A stretch of 64,000 bases of DNA. Origin: Diaporthe sp. PMI_573. Its lineage: Eukaryota; Ascomycota; Sordariomycetes; Diaporthales; Diaporthaceae. Positions 1 through 10,891 of the stretch are shown here, in pieces. The notes under the pieces are model-generated. The model worked only from the letters and a program-made list of their open reading frames with translations, searched no databases and was not told the DNA's origin. A program made the translations under genes and the position numbers. The stretch spans positions 56,930 through 120,929 of the forward strand of contig JAJTUP010000132.1 of NCBI GenBank assembly GCA_021399435.1, written 5' to 3'. Numbering within the stretch: the first letter of the stretch is position 1; every line of letters starts with the position of its first letter.

Positions 1-499
1 TTCCACTGCGTAAGTTACGGTTCTGCGACTGTATAAGTGATACAAGGACTAACACGGTGATTAAGAGTCATAGAGTTGACTATTGGGCTAATATGCTCAT
101 GCATCCCAACCGTCAACATCCTTATCCAGGAACGAAAGTATCCAGGTCATACTACAGCTCAGGTTGTGCACAACCAACCTCTGGAAACGAGCGAACCACC
201 TTTGACAAAAATTGACGCGCAGTTGGCAACATTAGCGAGGCCCAATCCCGCAACACCCTACAGTCACGGCTACAGCCACGAAAATCCCAAAGACATGACC
301 CTGCAGAAGGATATCCTCGACCAGACTTTCCCCATGCTCACCGAGTTCGCAGGTAAACCCCCGCGAGGATCCGTGGCCCCCTGGTGGGAAACTTCAAAGG
401 AAGGATGCTCAATAATATAGAATCTAAAATGCGCAAATAATATGAATCCATGTCATATCTGCGACATGAAAATACCAAGGCCACAGGGAGGTGAAATTC
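1..499. other. Unassigned sequence left of the LINE
   Basis: No recognisable gene. A 114-codon open frame on the plus strand (76-420) has no motif, hydrophobic segment or splice context that I recognise, so I do not call it a gene. This stretch lies downstream of the point where the minus-strand LINE is cut off. Confidence 0.4.
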
Positions 500-2671
500 T
501 CAGCGGCACACGTGACCCATGCACGCCAAGTTCTTGGTGGAGACGCGACCCCACCACCTCCCCCGGTTTTCGATTTCTCGCTGCTCCACCAAGTGATCAT
601 CCAACCCTCTAAACAAGCAGCCAGAAATAGCTCCCTTTCTCTCATCAGTCATGGCAGACTGCGGTAAGCTCTGAACCTTAGAGGACTGCCCGTTAACCTG
701 GATCGTTGCTGTACGCTCCGAGCAGAATGCCTCTATCCATCGGAGCAGTCCCCCTGGGATGCCTCGCGCCCTCATCCGCTGGAGAAGTCTTTCCTTGCAG
801 ACTCCGTTGTAGGCCCCTTTGACATCAAAACTGATCAGGCTGACTATCTTTCGACCTCGCCAGGCAGTATAGATCTGTTCTTGGAGCAGCACGAGCGCTT
901 GTTCCGCAGACCGCTGTTTACGGGCCCCGAAGTGGTTAGTCGGGAGGAGCCCATACGTCTCGACCGCGTGAGAGATCCTTTCCGCGACTACCGATTCTAG
1001 CACTTTGCCGAGCGTTGCTAGAAGCGAGATTGGTCTCCAGGCTTTAGCCACTGTATAATCCTCTTTGCCAGGCTTCTTAAGTGGTATGATCTTGGCGTGT
1101 CGCCACTGGACGGGCAGCGTCTCCTCTGCTAGAGATGCTCGAAATAATGCGAGGACATGGTGTTGGACCACTGGCCACGTCTCTTTCCAGACTACCGCAG
1201 GCAGGCCGTCCTCGCCGGGCGCCTTCCAGGATTTTGCGGCGAACAGTTGTCGTTCCACCTCTTCCATGGTGATAGGAGGCAGCGCTAGGGGAGCTCTTTG
1301 CGGCCTGGGGCCTTCCTCTTCAATCCTCTCTGGCAAGGGAGGGAAGAAGTTGGTTAGAAGTTCTTCTGCCTGTTCCTTGTTGTCGGCGGTGACTGTTCCG
1401 TCCGCTTTGACGAGCTGTGGTACTTTTCCAAATGCTGTATCGTCGCCAGACTTCAGGTACTTGGCAGCCCTCCAGATATTTCCGTTGTCTGCGAGGAACT
1501 CGTCCCAGTGCTTCTTCTTTTGTTGTCGGATAGCGTCGTGATATTGCTTCGCAGCCCCTTTCGCCGTTTCTCCCAAGCCTAGTACAAGTCGCCCCGCTCG
1601 TCGTTCGGCACGGGCGCGATTTCTCCAGTATGTGTATATTCGGCGCAATTGCGTCAGGTCGGTTGTCCACCATCGCTTGGCGTATGGTGATGGTCTGGCT
1701 TTTGGTGTCAAGGCGTTTACCGCCTCTAGAACCACTGACATCAGTCTATCGGTCTGCTCCTGAACTGTGCCACTAGACGGGGTTGCGCCCAATTCCGTTG
1801 CAATCCTGGTGTTTATTTTCTTCCAGGGTGCATTCTTGAGCAGAAGCCGGTCTTGCTGCTTCGGTACCGGGACCAAGGTGTCAAATACTGTCTCGATTGT
1901 GCGGTGATCTGATCCGTGTTCCGCTCCGTGGACCGCACATTTTACTACCGAGTCTGCTAGCTCAGCAGAAGCTAGTACCAGGTCGATGGTCGTGTCGTAA
2001 TCTCCACCGTGCCATGTCTTCGTGCCCCGTGGCAGCAGACTGTTCAAGGCCAGCTCGTCCATGAGGTCGATGATTCGATCCGCTTCACCCTGCCTTACCA
2101 ACGACACATCGTCTCCTCCCCACAGTTGGTCGTGCCGGTTGAAGTCCCCTGAAATTACCACGTCCACCGCCATGCCTGCGTTCCGCCTTACATCCATGAC
2201 TATTTTGCGTAGGTTGTCGCACGTGCCCCGCAGGGCCTGGGAATCCTCCCTTGGTACATAGACCGACACCACCAAGACCCGTCGACCAGGGAGCCTGAGG
2301 ATCGCTGCTGTCATGTCCGGTGATGGTACCGGCACTTGTTCCGCCTCCACGTCCTTATTCACCCAGAGCATACTCCGAATAGCCCATCTACCTTCCCTCC
2401 AAGTCGACGGAACCATCTTGATCCATCTGTGATGCCCCATAGGGGTAGTCAGGAGTCGACCCTGAATCCTTCGTGCTTGAGGTTCCTGGATGGCTAGCAC
2501 TGTTGCGTCCTGGATGTCCTTGTCGTTCATCAAGCTGTCGTGCACTACACCCTGCTTCCTTACATTAAGCTGGATTAGCCGTAGTGTCCTATTCATGTCG
2601 GGACGGATAGAGCTTCCGGCAGTTTCTGCTGAACGATTCATGAGGGCCGGCGCATAGGACGCATTTGGCAA
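500..2671 (-). pseudogene. LINE ORF2: endonuclease/reverse transcriptase, truncated in RT
   Basis: ORF2 of the LINE nicks target DNA and reverse transcribes the element RNA. The N-terminal exonuclease-endonuclease-phosphatase domain is complete: LNVRK near residue 35, the QEP glutamate at 63, GDFN at 174-177 and SDH at 253-255. The RT fingers follow (PGEDGLP at about 484, WRPISLL at 545) with motif A FDVKGAYN at 614-621. Similarity stops at about residue 670 (near base 660), in the approach to motif B; the YADD box, thumb and C-terminal domain are absent. The frame then runs through unrelated sequence to base 500, so the last ~55 codons are not element sequence. There is no internal stop before the break, so it was cut rather than eroded. 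It cannot encode an active RT. Confidence 0.85.
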
Positions 2672-4080
2672 TCACTTCACCACAATCGCCGTGGCGGTGG
2701 CCCTCCTTGGCGCATCTCGCACACACCTGAGGGTTCCTGCACTGGAAAGCTTTATGCCCGATCTGCTGGCAGTTGTAGCATTGTTCAGGTCGCATCCGAC
2801 GCTCGAACACCCCCGTACACCCAGATTCACCTCCGGCGTAGAAGAAGCCCTCGTTCAGGAGCCTTCTGGCGTCAGCGGTTTTGGTGACATACACCACCAT
2901 GGATCCATACGCTTTTGCGCTGTCTTTTCGACTCAACCAGGCCACCTTGGCGACCTGTATGTCGTTCTCACGGCCCAGAGCTTCAGTGGCCCCAGGGAGG
3001 ACCTTGCCTTCGTAGTCAAGGACGGCCGTGCGGTTGACATTGTCGACCTTGACTGGGTACAGCTGGTCTCGAAGGACTCTCGCACCTGGCGCCTTCTTAG
3101 CTTCAATAATATCTTTGATTTTCTTTACTTCTTCTTCGTTCCTGCCCATGATCCTAAGGCGGTTGGCATTTCTTCCATCTTTCGTCACCGCAACACAACG
3201 CCAACCCGGCTGGTCGCCAGGTGCTCGCATTTCGTTTTCGATAAGCTTGCGAAGTGCCACTGGTGTGGCTTCTCCAGTGTGTTCCTCTGGTACCCTGGAC
3301 ACATCCACCGTGCAGAACACTGGTTCTGGCGTTGCCGCCCGACCTGTGGAGGAGGCCGGGGTGGGAATGCTAACCGGAGGGGTGCGTCGAGCGACGTCTG
3401 CATACGCTGGTCGAGCCGATGGGGCTCCTTGAGCTCCCGCCATAGCGTGTAGCTGGAGCCTGGTGTTCTCGAGCTCGCTGCGAGCTTGCGTAAGCTCCTC
3501 TCGCGCTTGCGATAGTTCTTGGGCCAACTGGGCCGTCATTTTGGCGACTTCCTTTGTCATCTGATCCCTAAGTTTTCTGAACTCTAGCTGAAATTCTGCC
3601 TTCATGATGTCCAATTTCTTATTGAAGTCACGGTCCACGGGTTGTTCTGGGCCGCGGCTCGCCTCGCTCGCGTCGTCGGCGGCTGCAGCCCGAATTGTGA
3701 GGTTTTCGTCGTTTCTCAGCACCCTATCACTGCCGTTTTCCCCTTCCCAATCCATATCGTCTTCCTGTCGCATCGCCTCCATCGCCTTCGCCGTTTTCAC
3801 CCTCTTGCGCTGGGGGCGGCGATGCCCCGCTCCCGGAGTTTCGGAATCGCCTCCCATGACGTCGATGACGTCTGAAGCGCCGCGCGCCGCACCAGACATC
3901 TGCCACAAGCCTAAATTCTCCGCCATATGTCCAGAAGATGAAAAGAAGATAGATTCAGAGTGATTTGGAATTCCCAGAAGAGTTCAGTTGTCAACAGCGG
4001 GTTCGAGACAGCGTAGACCGAAACGAGCGTCCGCCTGTGTTTGTTCATAAAAAAAGGTAACCACTAACCGCATGCGACAT
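655..4080 (-). mobile_element. Non-LTR retrotransposon (LINE, Tad1-like), 3'-truncated
   Basis: Two overlapping minus-strand frames form a LINE: an ORF1 (gag-like, zinc knuckles) at 2589-3926 and an ORF2 (endonuclease plus reverse transcriptase) starting at 2671, overlapping by 83 nt. The order and overlap are typical of fungal Tad1-clade elements. The 5' side appears present, because ORF1 begins cleanly with about 150 nt of leader upstream; the outer limit near 4080 is an estimate. The 3' half of the RT, any RNase H domain and the tail are missing. Loss of the 3' rather than the 5' end is not the usual LINE truncation and points to later deletion or another insertion. Confidence 0.85.
2589..3926 (-). 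CDS. LINE ORF1: gag-like RNA-binding protein
   Basis: A 445-residue protein upstream of and overlapping ORF2. It has an acidic/basic N-terminus ([14 protein letters not shown] patch), a helical, coiled-coil-prone region (about 110-160, rich in E, K, Q and L) followed by a proline/threonine-rich linker. The C-terminus carries three CCHC-type zinc knuckles, the first two being [14 protein letters not shown] and [14 protein letters not shown], the third [15 protein letters not shown]. This is the standard ORF1 architecture of Tad1/I-type fungal LINEs, where the protein packages element RNA. The frame is intact, unlike ORF2. The first ATG at 3926 is taken as start; the leader upstream has no competing frame. 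Confidence 0.85.
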   Translation of the reverse strand: MAENLGLWQMSGAARGASDVIDVMGGDSETPGAGHRRPQRKRVKTAKAMEAMRQEDDMDWEGENGSDRVLRNDENLTIRAAAADDASEASRGPEQPVDRDFNKKLDIMKAEFQLEFRKLRDQMTKEVAKMTAQLAQELSQAREELTQARSELENTRLQLHAMAGAQGAPSARPAYADVARRTPPVSIPTPASSTGRAATPEPVFCTVDVSRVPEEHTGEATPVALRKLIENEMRAPGDQPGWRCVAVTKDGRNANRLRIMGRNEEEVKKIKDIIEAKKAPGARVLRDQLYPVKVDNVNRTAVLDYEGKVLPGATEALGRENDIQVAKVAWLSRKDSAKAYGSMVVYVTKTADARRLLNEGFFYAGGESGCTGVFERRMRPEQCYNCQQIGHKAFQCRNPQVCARCAKEGHRHGDCGEVIAKCVLCAGPHESFSRNCRKLYPSRHE

Positions 4081-4156
4081 AGTAGGGCTGGGTTTCCCGA
4101 ATGAGATGGATAGTAGAGCCAAGTGCAACATGGACGAAATTCATATGCCAGTCTAG

Positions 4157-5761
4157 TTACTCTCCATTCATATCAGTGCATCTCCGTTTCCTTGGCCGGC
4201 CTCGCTCCTCCTCCTCCTCCTCCTCCTCGAAGGAGGAGGAATGGTCACTCCAGTCCCCGTCGTCCTCGTAAACGAGCCATCCGTCCTCCCTCAGCTGCTG
4301 GACTTGTCGCGCATCCGTCAGACGGACCCCTCCACATCGCCATATATTCTTCTGGCCACGCTCACTGAGCGGTGGACTGAGAAGCGGGCCCACGGATGAC
4401 CGCTCCTGAGCCTCCGCGCTACCCTGGTCGTTGCTACAAGTAGTGCCTTGATCGCGTGCCTCGCCACGCGTCTGGTCCTTCTTTGCAGGATCCCCAGGAG
4501 TATCCGGCCTGCTCAGCGTTGCAGGGTTCATAGTTGTAGCTTTGTTGCGCACCACAGTTGACAGACCGAGTCCAGGCTGTTTCTGAGCAGCCATGTTTTC
4601 TATACAACACATGTCGTAGTGATGCCGTAATGCCCGCAAGTCAAGTCCACGAGGCAGGTCGGCCTTCTTACCATGATACTCAGTAATCACGTCGTAGGGC
4701 ATAAACGCGCGTATTCGACCTGTATCTGGGTCAATAGATAAAATCCGTGCATCGAAGCATTGATGTATAGTAGCGGCCAATAACAATCCATTCGACATAT
4801 CCCAAGTTTGAATCCAGGCCTCTCTCAACGCAGATATATCGGCCAGGGGGGCAATGCCTTGCTCGGTATCAGGGTACACGTTCCAGTGTATCTGGGGAAC
4901 AATATGTGCGGCCTGGACTGCTGGGCCGATACCGTTTCCAGCCCACCAAGCGCCACCTTTTCCGCTGACAGCACATCGTGAGTTTCCAATCCCGATCACA
5001 TTCTGGCGGAAGTCGCTTATGATGGGCGCCGCTTCTTCTTTCGAGATGAGAGTCTCTGGAAACTCGTCATCATCCACTAGTCCGTCGCCGTCGCCACCTT
5101 TAGTAGGCGACCGGCTTCGGCTCGGAGATTGAGATGTAGTGCGTGGACGCTTTTTACCTCGCACAGGTACGGTTTTGATAAATGGGTCGTCGGATGCCTT
5201 TCCGATAGGGAGGGTAACGAGCATCGTATCGCCGTGGAGGTCGAGTGGTCTGCTGGATGCATGTACCTGAGAACAGATCTGTAAGCGAGAGGGCCTATAT
5301 GCTGCAGCAATACAGGGAGTGTGGTGTTGCTGCTCCGTACTTGCTAGAGAATGTTCCCCTCTTGGGGTTTGGCAGTCTGATTTGTGGGAGACGTAGTAGT
5401 ACTCGACTTGTTGGTCGGTTGGTGGGGTGGGAAATGCAGTAGGATCGTTCTTGTCGAGAAGAAGAACAACACCTGGTTTTCCAGTGGGTATCAAAGCTGG
5501 TAGTCCATTTTCAATCTCGTCAAGTCTGAAGCAGAGGTCAAGCTCACGCCGAACGTCTCCCACTGTGAGAAAGTCGTCCTGTTGGTAGAAGCCAGCTAGG
5601 CAGGAAGCAATGCCCGACTTGAGGACAACCCGGACATTCCATCCCACCACGCGCTGGCTGGAAGTAAGTCCCGACATCGCAGGTCGAGGCAACCGATCAA
5701 AAGCGTTATCAACAGAGGCGAAGACGACTGACAAGCGACGAGGTGTGGAGATTAAAAACAT
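4157..5761 (-). CDS. HNH-nuclease-domain protein (fungal HNH_2 type)
   Basis: A 534-residue single-exon frame. The recognisable part is an HNH_2-like nuclease domain at about 262-360: CAVSGKG (263-269), AHIVPQIHW (285-293) with the candidate catalytic histidine H286, then NGLLLAATIHQCFDA (324-338) and a strand ending FMPY (353-356). Fungal genomes contain many orphan proteins with this domain and a conserved N-terminal module (here VVGWNVRVVLKSG, 38-50), but their substrate is not established. A Ser/Arg-rich, probably disordered linker (199-221) precedes the domain, and the C-terminus ends in an acidic run of glutamates and basic residues suggestive of nuclear targeting. The start could equally be the internal Met at residue 29 (base 5677), which begins the conserved part better. 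Residues 131-172 are atypical and may include an unspliced intron. No neighbour suggests an operon-like role. Confidence 0.7.
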   Translation of the reverse strand: MFLISTPRRLSVVFASVDNAFDRLPRPAMSGLTSSQRVVGWNVRVVLKSGIASCLAGFYQQDDFLTVGDVRRELDLCFRLDEIENGLPALIPTGKPGVVLLLDKNDPTAFPTPPTDQQVEYYYVSHKSDCQTPRGEHSLASTEQQHHTPCIAAAYRPSRLQICSQVHASSRPLDLHGDTMLVTLPIGKASDDPFIKTVPVRGKKRPRTTSQSPSRSRSPTKGGDGDGLVDDDEFPETLISKEEAAPIISDFRQNVIGIGNSRCAVSGKGGAWWAGNGIGPAVQAAHIVPQIHWNVYPDTEQGIAPLADISALREAWIQTWDMSNGLLLAATIHQCFDARILSIDPDTGRIRAFMPYDVITEYHGKKADLPRGLDLRALRHHYDMCCIENMAAQKQPGLGLSTVVRNKATTMNPATLSRPDTPGDPAKKDQTRGEARDQGTTCSNDQGSAEAQERSSVGPLLSPPLSERGQKNIWRCGGVRLTDARQVQQLREDGWLVYEDDGDWSDHSSSFEEEEEEEERGRPRKRRCTDMNGE

Positions 5762-6004
5762 TATGTTGGTTGCCCCGGCAAATGACTCAGCCCCGTCGGG
5801 ATCTAGCCTGCGAGCTACCCCGCGGTCATCCTAGCGGCAACCTCTGAGCACCCAATGAACCTGCACGCCACAGGCAGCTCCAAACGTTCGACCTCGCCAC
5901 CTTTTCGTCATACAGCGCTTATGTTCCCGCACCGGCGCCTAGCGGCCACATCTCTGGGCACGCCTATTTCTTCCTACGGCAAAGCCACCCATGTGCTCGT
6001 GAGA

Positions 6005-6210
6005 TACCGTATTAATTCACCAAATTCGTCCAACCCCCTGTCAGTGGCAGAAGCAAGCCAATTGAACTCTGTATTCAAAGGAAAAGTGGAGAGATCTGGT
6101 GGTTCAATGTGGCTCAACGAAAACCCTAAACCATCCTTAGACTGTCACTAAGCTGTGTTAAGGAAGGGCGATGACAGGGGTTTGGGCGAATTTGGTGAAT
6201 TAATACGGTA
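6005..6210. repeat. 39-bp inverted repeat with 128-bp spacer (MITE-like hairpin)
   Basis: The arm at 6005-6043 (starting TACCGTATTAATTCACC) is matched in inverse orientation at 6172-6210 (ending GGTGAATTAATACGGTA), with 37 of 39 positions paired. Pairing stops abruptly outside both arms, as expected for terminal inverted repeats. The 128-bp interior has no coding potential. No convincing target-site duplication is visible, so it may be a small non-autonomous element or a local inverted duplication. Confidence 0.7.
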
Positions 6211-6225
6211 ATCTCCTCTTCCAGT

Positions 6226-6340
6226 AGCGTTTCCGGTGCACTTCTCGTGTCTTTCCGCTTCGGTATGCTTCGTAGATGTGGACAGAGCTCGCGTAGAGGA
6301 AGGAACATCAATTCGACCGCGAGAGATTATAGGAACCAAC
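6226..6340 (-). repeat. Diverged copy of the segment at 18.14-18.24 kb
   Basis: Read on the minus strand, this stretch aligns over roughly 97 bases at about 80% identity (hand count) with 18138-18240 on the plus strand. The best shared frame reads HEKCTGNATGRG here and PEKCTAHGTSRG there, so an old protein-coding segment is likely. I do not recognise the protein. Confidence 0.5.
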
Positions 6341-7087
6341 ACATAATCTCCTTGCTCTATTCACCGAACGGCGCGATTCGGTAGCTGAGCGCTTGCCAGC
6401 GAACGATCTTCTCCCATTTACCTGTCGTCTCAGGCGCTAACCAGGCGAACGTGCAACGTCGATGCAAGGGACCCTGATCTCCAATGACCCACAGGTTCGA
6501 TCGGGTTCTGCCGGTGCCTGCCCACCCCATATTCCTGCCTTCCGTTACCCACCTTGATTGACTCAATCTTGCCCAGACCTCAAAAGCGTTTTATCACAAT
6601 CTGAGCGCCTATAATGTTCTCCTTGCCTCATTTCTTCTCCTTGCAGTTTAGCACACAGTCTAAATATTTTGAATGAACCCGAGCTGCTCTTACAGTTGCC
6701 ATTGCTTGTTCAGAGTAGCAGCAGTGATACTAGGAGATGTGTTGGCTCAGGCAGGTTAACAGGCAGAAGGGAAGATATAGTTCACTGTGAAACCTAGAGC
6801 AACAGGCATTTGTTGTTCATATGAAAGACTTCGACTATTTTCTACTCATGATGGGTCGTGGGTTTACCTCTATGTGGTAGTGTGGGGGCTTAAAGAAAGC
6901 TTTCAGAATAGAAAGCATGATTGTAAAAGGTGTCTCAGACGTCTTTGTTGTGTGAAAAGAAGAAAAAAAGGAAATTCGACTATTTAAACGGTGCAAGAAC
7001 GCGGTTTGAAACCAGGGTTAGGGGCTCGCGTTCAACACATACGACAGCAGCCGAGACTTCTGCTGACAACCTCCTTCCTGTTGTCTC

Positions 7088-8423
7088 ATGTCACGCAAAC
7101 GGCCACGCACAACAAAACCAAACACCAACAACCCCGTCATGCTACGGACGTCTACGATGACTCGCTGCTACCACCTCGGCCAGGGCATGATCCCACGCGG
7201 CTACCATAGCAGCGCCGACGAAGAAGGCCCCTCCGAGCTAGCCAACGGTCGCATTGTCTGTAACGCCCATGGTCTGGCCGCTTGCGAGAGGTGCTGCAGT
7301 GACTACAGCTCGATTGACGACGTCCTCAACGAAACTCTCAATGGCGATGACAAAGACCTGCATGTGGAGGAAGATGAAGACGAAGACGAAGAATCCAACA
7401 AATTGTCCAAAGAACCATTGTATTGTCGAAATTCAGTGACTGAAATGGTGAGGGGCACCGGCCAGGTGTTCCCATCCAAGTTTGTGCCACCTAACAGCAA
7501 CACGGCACCGCTGGAAGCATTTCCCAACCGCCACCAACACATGCACGTAGTCCGGTGAGTGGTGTCACTTGACATGCCTTTGATCTGGCGGTCTGCTAAC
7601 TCAACGTCGCAGACGCACCCATTCCAATGACGACACCATGGTCCTCCTCATGACCGACGGGGCATGCCTGAACAGCGGACAGCCCAACTCGAGGGCTGGC
7701 TGGGCATTTTTCCAAGGGGAGAGTATCGACGGGAAGCCGCTCGTGGTCTCAAGGCGCCTGGAGGATCGGGGCCCCTGGGGAGACGAAGGCAGCCAGACGA
7801 GCAGTCGTGCTGAGCTGCGGGCTGTGCTCGCGGCCCTTCGCTTCCGGCACTGGCGCGGCGAGGGCTTCAAGACGGTCGTCTTCGCCACCGACTCGTCATA
7901 TGTCGTGGACGGCGCGACGCAGTGGGCTAGGATTTGGGTGAATGACCATTGGAGGACTGCAAGGGGAAGCGGCGCCACCGACGTCAAGAACAAAGACCTA
8001 TGGGAGATGCTGTTGGGCGAGTGCGAGAGGGCTCACGCCGTCGGCCTGGCGATACAGTTCTGGAAGATCCTACGCGAGTGGAACACTCTGGCTGACGAGA
8101 GCGCCAAGAAGGCTGCCGCCGAGGGAGACGCTTCCGACCACTGGAAAGACATTACCGGTATGGCGTTTGGAGAAGCAAGGGACATTTCCAGCGAGAAAAT
8201 CTTGATCCATGATAGTCACGATTGGAACGTTGAAACACCTTGCCCACCTGAGGTGCTCGTTACTGATCCATATGTCTTTCTCAGTGTGGCATTGGGTACA
8301 ATAAAAACAAGAAGTATTGTCTGCACAGCCTTGCCATTGCCTTTGTGTACGTTTCTGTTCTCGTCCATAAGACTTTCTAATCCGATTTTCTTGAGAGCTG
8401 TAGCGAACTGGCGGTCTTGTTGA
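7088..8423 (+). CDS. Ribonuclease H-like protein, one intron
   Basis: Predicted RNase H-fold protein that would hydrolyse RNA in RNA-DNA hybrids. Exon 1 is 7088-7554 and exon 2 starts at 7613; the 58-nt intron begins GTGAGT, has a GCTAAC branch site and ends CGCAG, and phase is kept. The N-terminal part has a cysteine/histidine motif (CNAHGLAACERCCSDYS) frequent in fungal proteins and an acidic run. The RNase H domain lies in exon 2 with all expected acids: TDGAC (first Asp), SSRAELRAVLAAL (Glu), ATDSSYVVDG (Asp) and a last Asp in NTLADESAKKAA. The protein is about 425 residues, long for the bare domain, with an extra C-terminal tail of about 80 residues. It has no retroelement context and a good intron, so it is most likely a host gene. 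The exact 3' end is the least certain part. Confidence 0.8.
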
Positions 8424-9439
8424 CGGATGCTAATGCCAGTTCGTCCCGTACCATTGCTTCCTTCTCACAAGTGTAGTTGTGTTCCTGTGTTGCCAAGACA
8501 GCAATCAAAAAATCAATAGGGAGACAAGGACGTGTACCTAGATAACGATCCATGATTGGCATGATGCCAGCCGCAGCTCGAGCTCGGCAAAAAAATCTTC
8601 ACCGACATTGATGATGATCACAAGTAATTGTAGTTGGTGTGGCTTCAGACAGGTGCAAGTTGGAAATGCTTGATCTTGATTCTTATTGAAACAGTGTGGC
8701 CTCAGTAATGCCATGCATCAAGCACCCTAGTCCGTATATTGTCTAATACCTTGTCGACTGCCTCCTGGATAGCTTGCTCCATTTCCGGTCCATCAACGAA
8801 ATCAACTGTTGCATGTCCTCATAAAACTGTTTCAGCCGCTCATCGAGATAATTATTTAGTCTTTCAGATAGTGTGTGGATAGCTTCTGCGAAGCTCACAA
8901 GAGCCATTCTTTTAGGTACAGCGTTTCGTGGGCCGGCTGGGTTTGGCGAGGACACGTGACATCCATTATGTACCTTAGAATATGTTACGATAGTAACGAA
9001 AACCGCGGTGACGTGGTTTATCTGGCAGAGTCGTTGTGATGATAAAGCGACAATCATAAGAGTTATGTATTCCCTGATTACTCTGGCGAACAGCTACTGT
9101 AGTATATAGTGAGCACCACTCTAAGTGGTGTAGTTAGTAGCGGACCGCTGCGGACCGCCCTAATTTTTATATAGCGATACTTAGCCTATCAATGTGTTTG
9201 GTAATGGTTGATTCAGAGCAATGTTGATAGGAAGTTATGATTACCATCGCAATGTAAGAGGGCTTATTCTCAGGGGTTTTCATTTTCAATTTTCTTCTGA
9301 GGCTAAAAAAATCTATCTGGGGAGACTAAACATGAGGCAGTCCTCCCGCGATGCCGCATTCTTGTGCTATTAACTCAAGTTCCCGGGCGGTCATTTTCAG
9401 TCCTGACAACAGCAACCAGAGCCCTAGTAAGGCGTCGGT
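8424..9439. other. Intergenic region
   Basis: No recognised gene. A 104-codon minus-strand frame at 8743-9057 lacks family features. The region contains one copy of the dispersed 21-bp GC-rich palindrome at 9139-9159, set in AT-rich flanks. Confidence 0.4.
9139..9159 (-). repeat. Dispersed 21-bp GC palindrome, copy a
   Basis: Copy of a motif with arms GGCGGTCCGC and GCGGACCGCC around one central base; other copies lie at 10871, 11328, 18684 and 62117. This copy has one base changed within an arm. It lies outside coding sequence, about 280 bp downstream of the helicase fragment. Confidence 0.7.
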
Positions 9440-10864
9440 TTACGGAAGCTTGACGTTGTAGATGAGCTCCGAAACTGCCTTCTTGCCCATCAATACTTTG
9501 AAACTACATGTTTCCAACAAGTTGTCTTTGTCGTACATCCTGATGATGTTGACCTTCATCTTTTGTCCTGTGCGACACGCTCGCCCCACAGCTTGAAGGT
9601 ATTTCGTCAGCGAGGTCGGGATCTCCATGAAAATGATGTTGTTCAGGCGCTGGAGATTGAAGCCCTCTGCCGCAATGTCCGCCACGGCGATGAGAACTCT
9701 GGTCCGGTCGCCTGGTTTGCCCGGCTGAACCATCTCTCTCATCATCTCCTGTCTTCTCTCAAGCTTGATGGTGGAGGTGAATAGAATTGGTTGAATCTTT
9801 TGGCACAGTTCCCTGTCTGTGATCAGGGCATGGTATGTAACAGTGGCACTGATCGTGTGGTTGACAAAGACGACCATGTGCCGCGCTTTACAGGGATCGT
9901 CCTTTGGCTCGGTATCTGGGTCGGTGTCGTTTACGACTTCGTTGATCACGCGCCGAAGTCCCTGCAGTTTAGGGCTGTTGTTCCTGAGCTTCTCTGCATG
10001 CTCAGCAAAGTCCCACTCGTTGAATCGTTGAGCCCTGATAGAACGCCTCGGCGGGCTTTTTTCCAACTCATACTGGAGCGCCACGGGGACAGCCTGACAC
10101 TCGAAGGAGGTAAACATTTCGGGGGGAACCAATTTTTTCTGTAGTAGGACCGTAAGGTAGGGATATGAAGAAGCACGCGAGAGTTGGAGCCATGCCTGAT
10201 CTGGTTTCTCGGCGTTTACCTGTGTCTCAATCACGTCTTGCCTGGTGGGTTCTTCCTCGTCAAATCTGTCGCCGTTTCTGCGGGCTAGGCTTTCCCTTTT
10301 TTCCCAGTCTTTCTTTCTTCGGTTGAGCTCCTTGGTGATGAGAGTGTGCACAGCCCCAAGGAGGTTCTCTCTGGCTTCCTTTGTTTCGGCGTCATCAAGT
10401 GGGGTGATCTCATAATTCTTTCCGCAGGCCTCTGGCAACTTGTTGAGCACCCTCCCACGCCACTCTTCGTTTTGGCGGAGGGACTTGACAAAGGGTGTGA
10501 GATATGTTCGGATCGCATCCGTCTTCTCCATGGTGTCGGCTTCGGTTGCAGAGTCATCTGCGTGGGCATGAATAAGCTTTTGGTGGAGTCTCGTAAAGTG
10601 TGCATGGTTGTTTTCCGTCAGAACTATGGGCACGTTCCCAGACTTGACCGTCAGAATCCCATTGCCAAAGTACTTCCACTGCTTCATAAAGTGTTTGGCT
10701 GGCGCCCTCCAGAAACTGGGCCCTTCTTCGACTGTTGTCCCACAGAGCGTGAACAAGGTGACAGGATTGAAGCTGACGTCTTGAATTGCGTCCAAAGCCT
10801 TGTGTGCCATCGTCTCGGACTTTTCAGTGCCCTTGAAGTCTTCCAGTATTATTATTGTCATCAA
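9440..10864 (-). pseudogene. SNF2-like helicase, C-terminal fragment
   Basis: A 474-residue open frame with the C-terminal helicase lobe of an SF2/SNF2-type ATPase. Towards the C-terminus it shows motif V (DIAAEGFNLQRLNN) and motif VI with the arginine fingers (QAVGRACRTGQ), preceded by a strand/turn region for dissociation into lobe 2 (VVFVNHTISATVTYH). The N-terminal lobe with Walker A and DEAD-like motifs is absent. The frame remains open upstream through the palindrome at 10871-10891 but the sequence there no longer resembles a helicase, apart from FKGTEKSETMAHKAL just inside the frame. Intact proteins of this type are usually well over 800 residues, so this is probably a 5'-truncated gene; an intron separating a lost upstream exon is the alternative. 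The internal frame has no stops, so truncation may be recent. Confidence 0.65.
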
Positions 10865-10870
10865 ACAAAC

Positions 10871-10891
10871 AGCGGTCCACCGCGGACCGCC
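10871..10891 (-). repeat. Dispersed 21-bp GC palindrome, copy b
   Basis: One arm carries a single substitution (GGTCCAC instead of GGTCCGC). It sits 7 bp upstream of the first Met of the helicase fragment, inside the still-open upstream reading frame, so it may mark the truncation point. Confidence 0.7.

Larger units (their letters stand above)
5762..7087. other. Intergenic region with inverted repeat and a diverged repeat segment
   Basis: No intact gene. It holds a 39-bp inverted repeat (6005-6210) and a segment at 6226-6340 that recurs at 18.1 kb; both are listed separately. Short frames around 6787-7209 show no domain. The last 100 bases before 7088 are the leader of the RNase H gene. Confidence 0.5.

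Noticed and set aside
500..654. C-terminal 55 codons of the LINE ORF2 frame as real RT sequence
   Set aside because: No similarity to RT after about residue 670; the frame merely lacks stops.
3990..4060. tRNA gene near GGGTTCGAGAC
   Set aside because: A T-loop-like string alone; no matching acceptor or anticodon arms could be folded.
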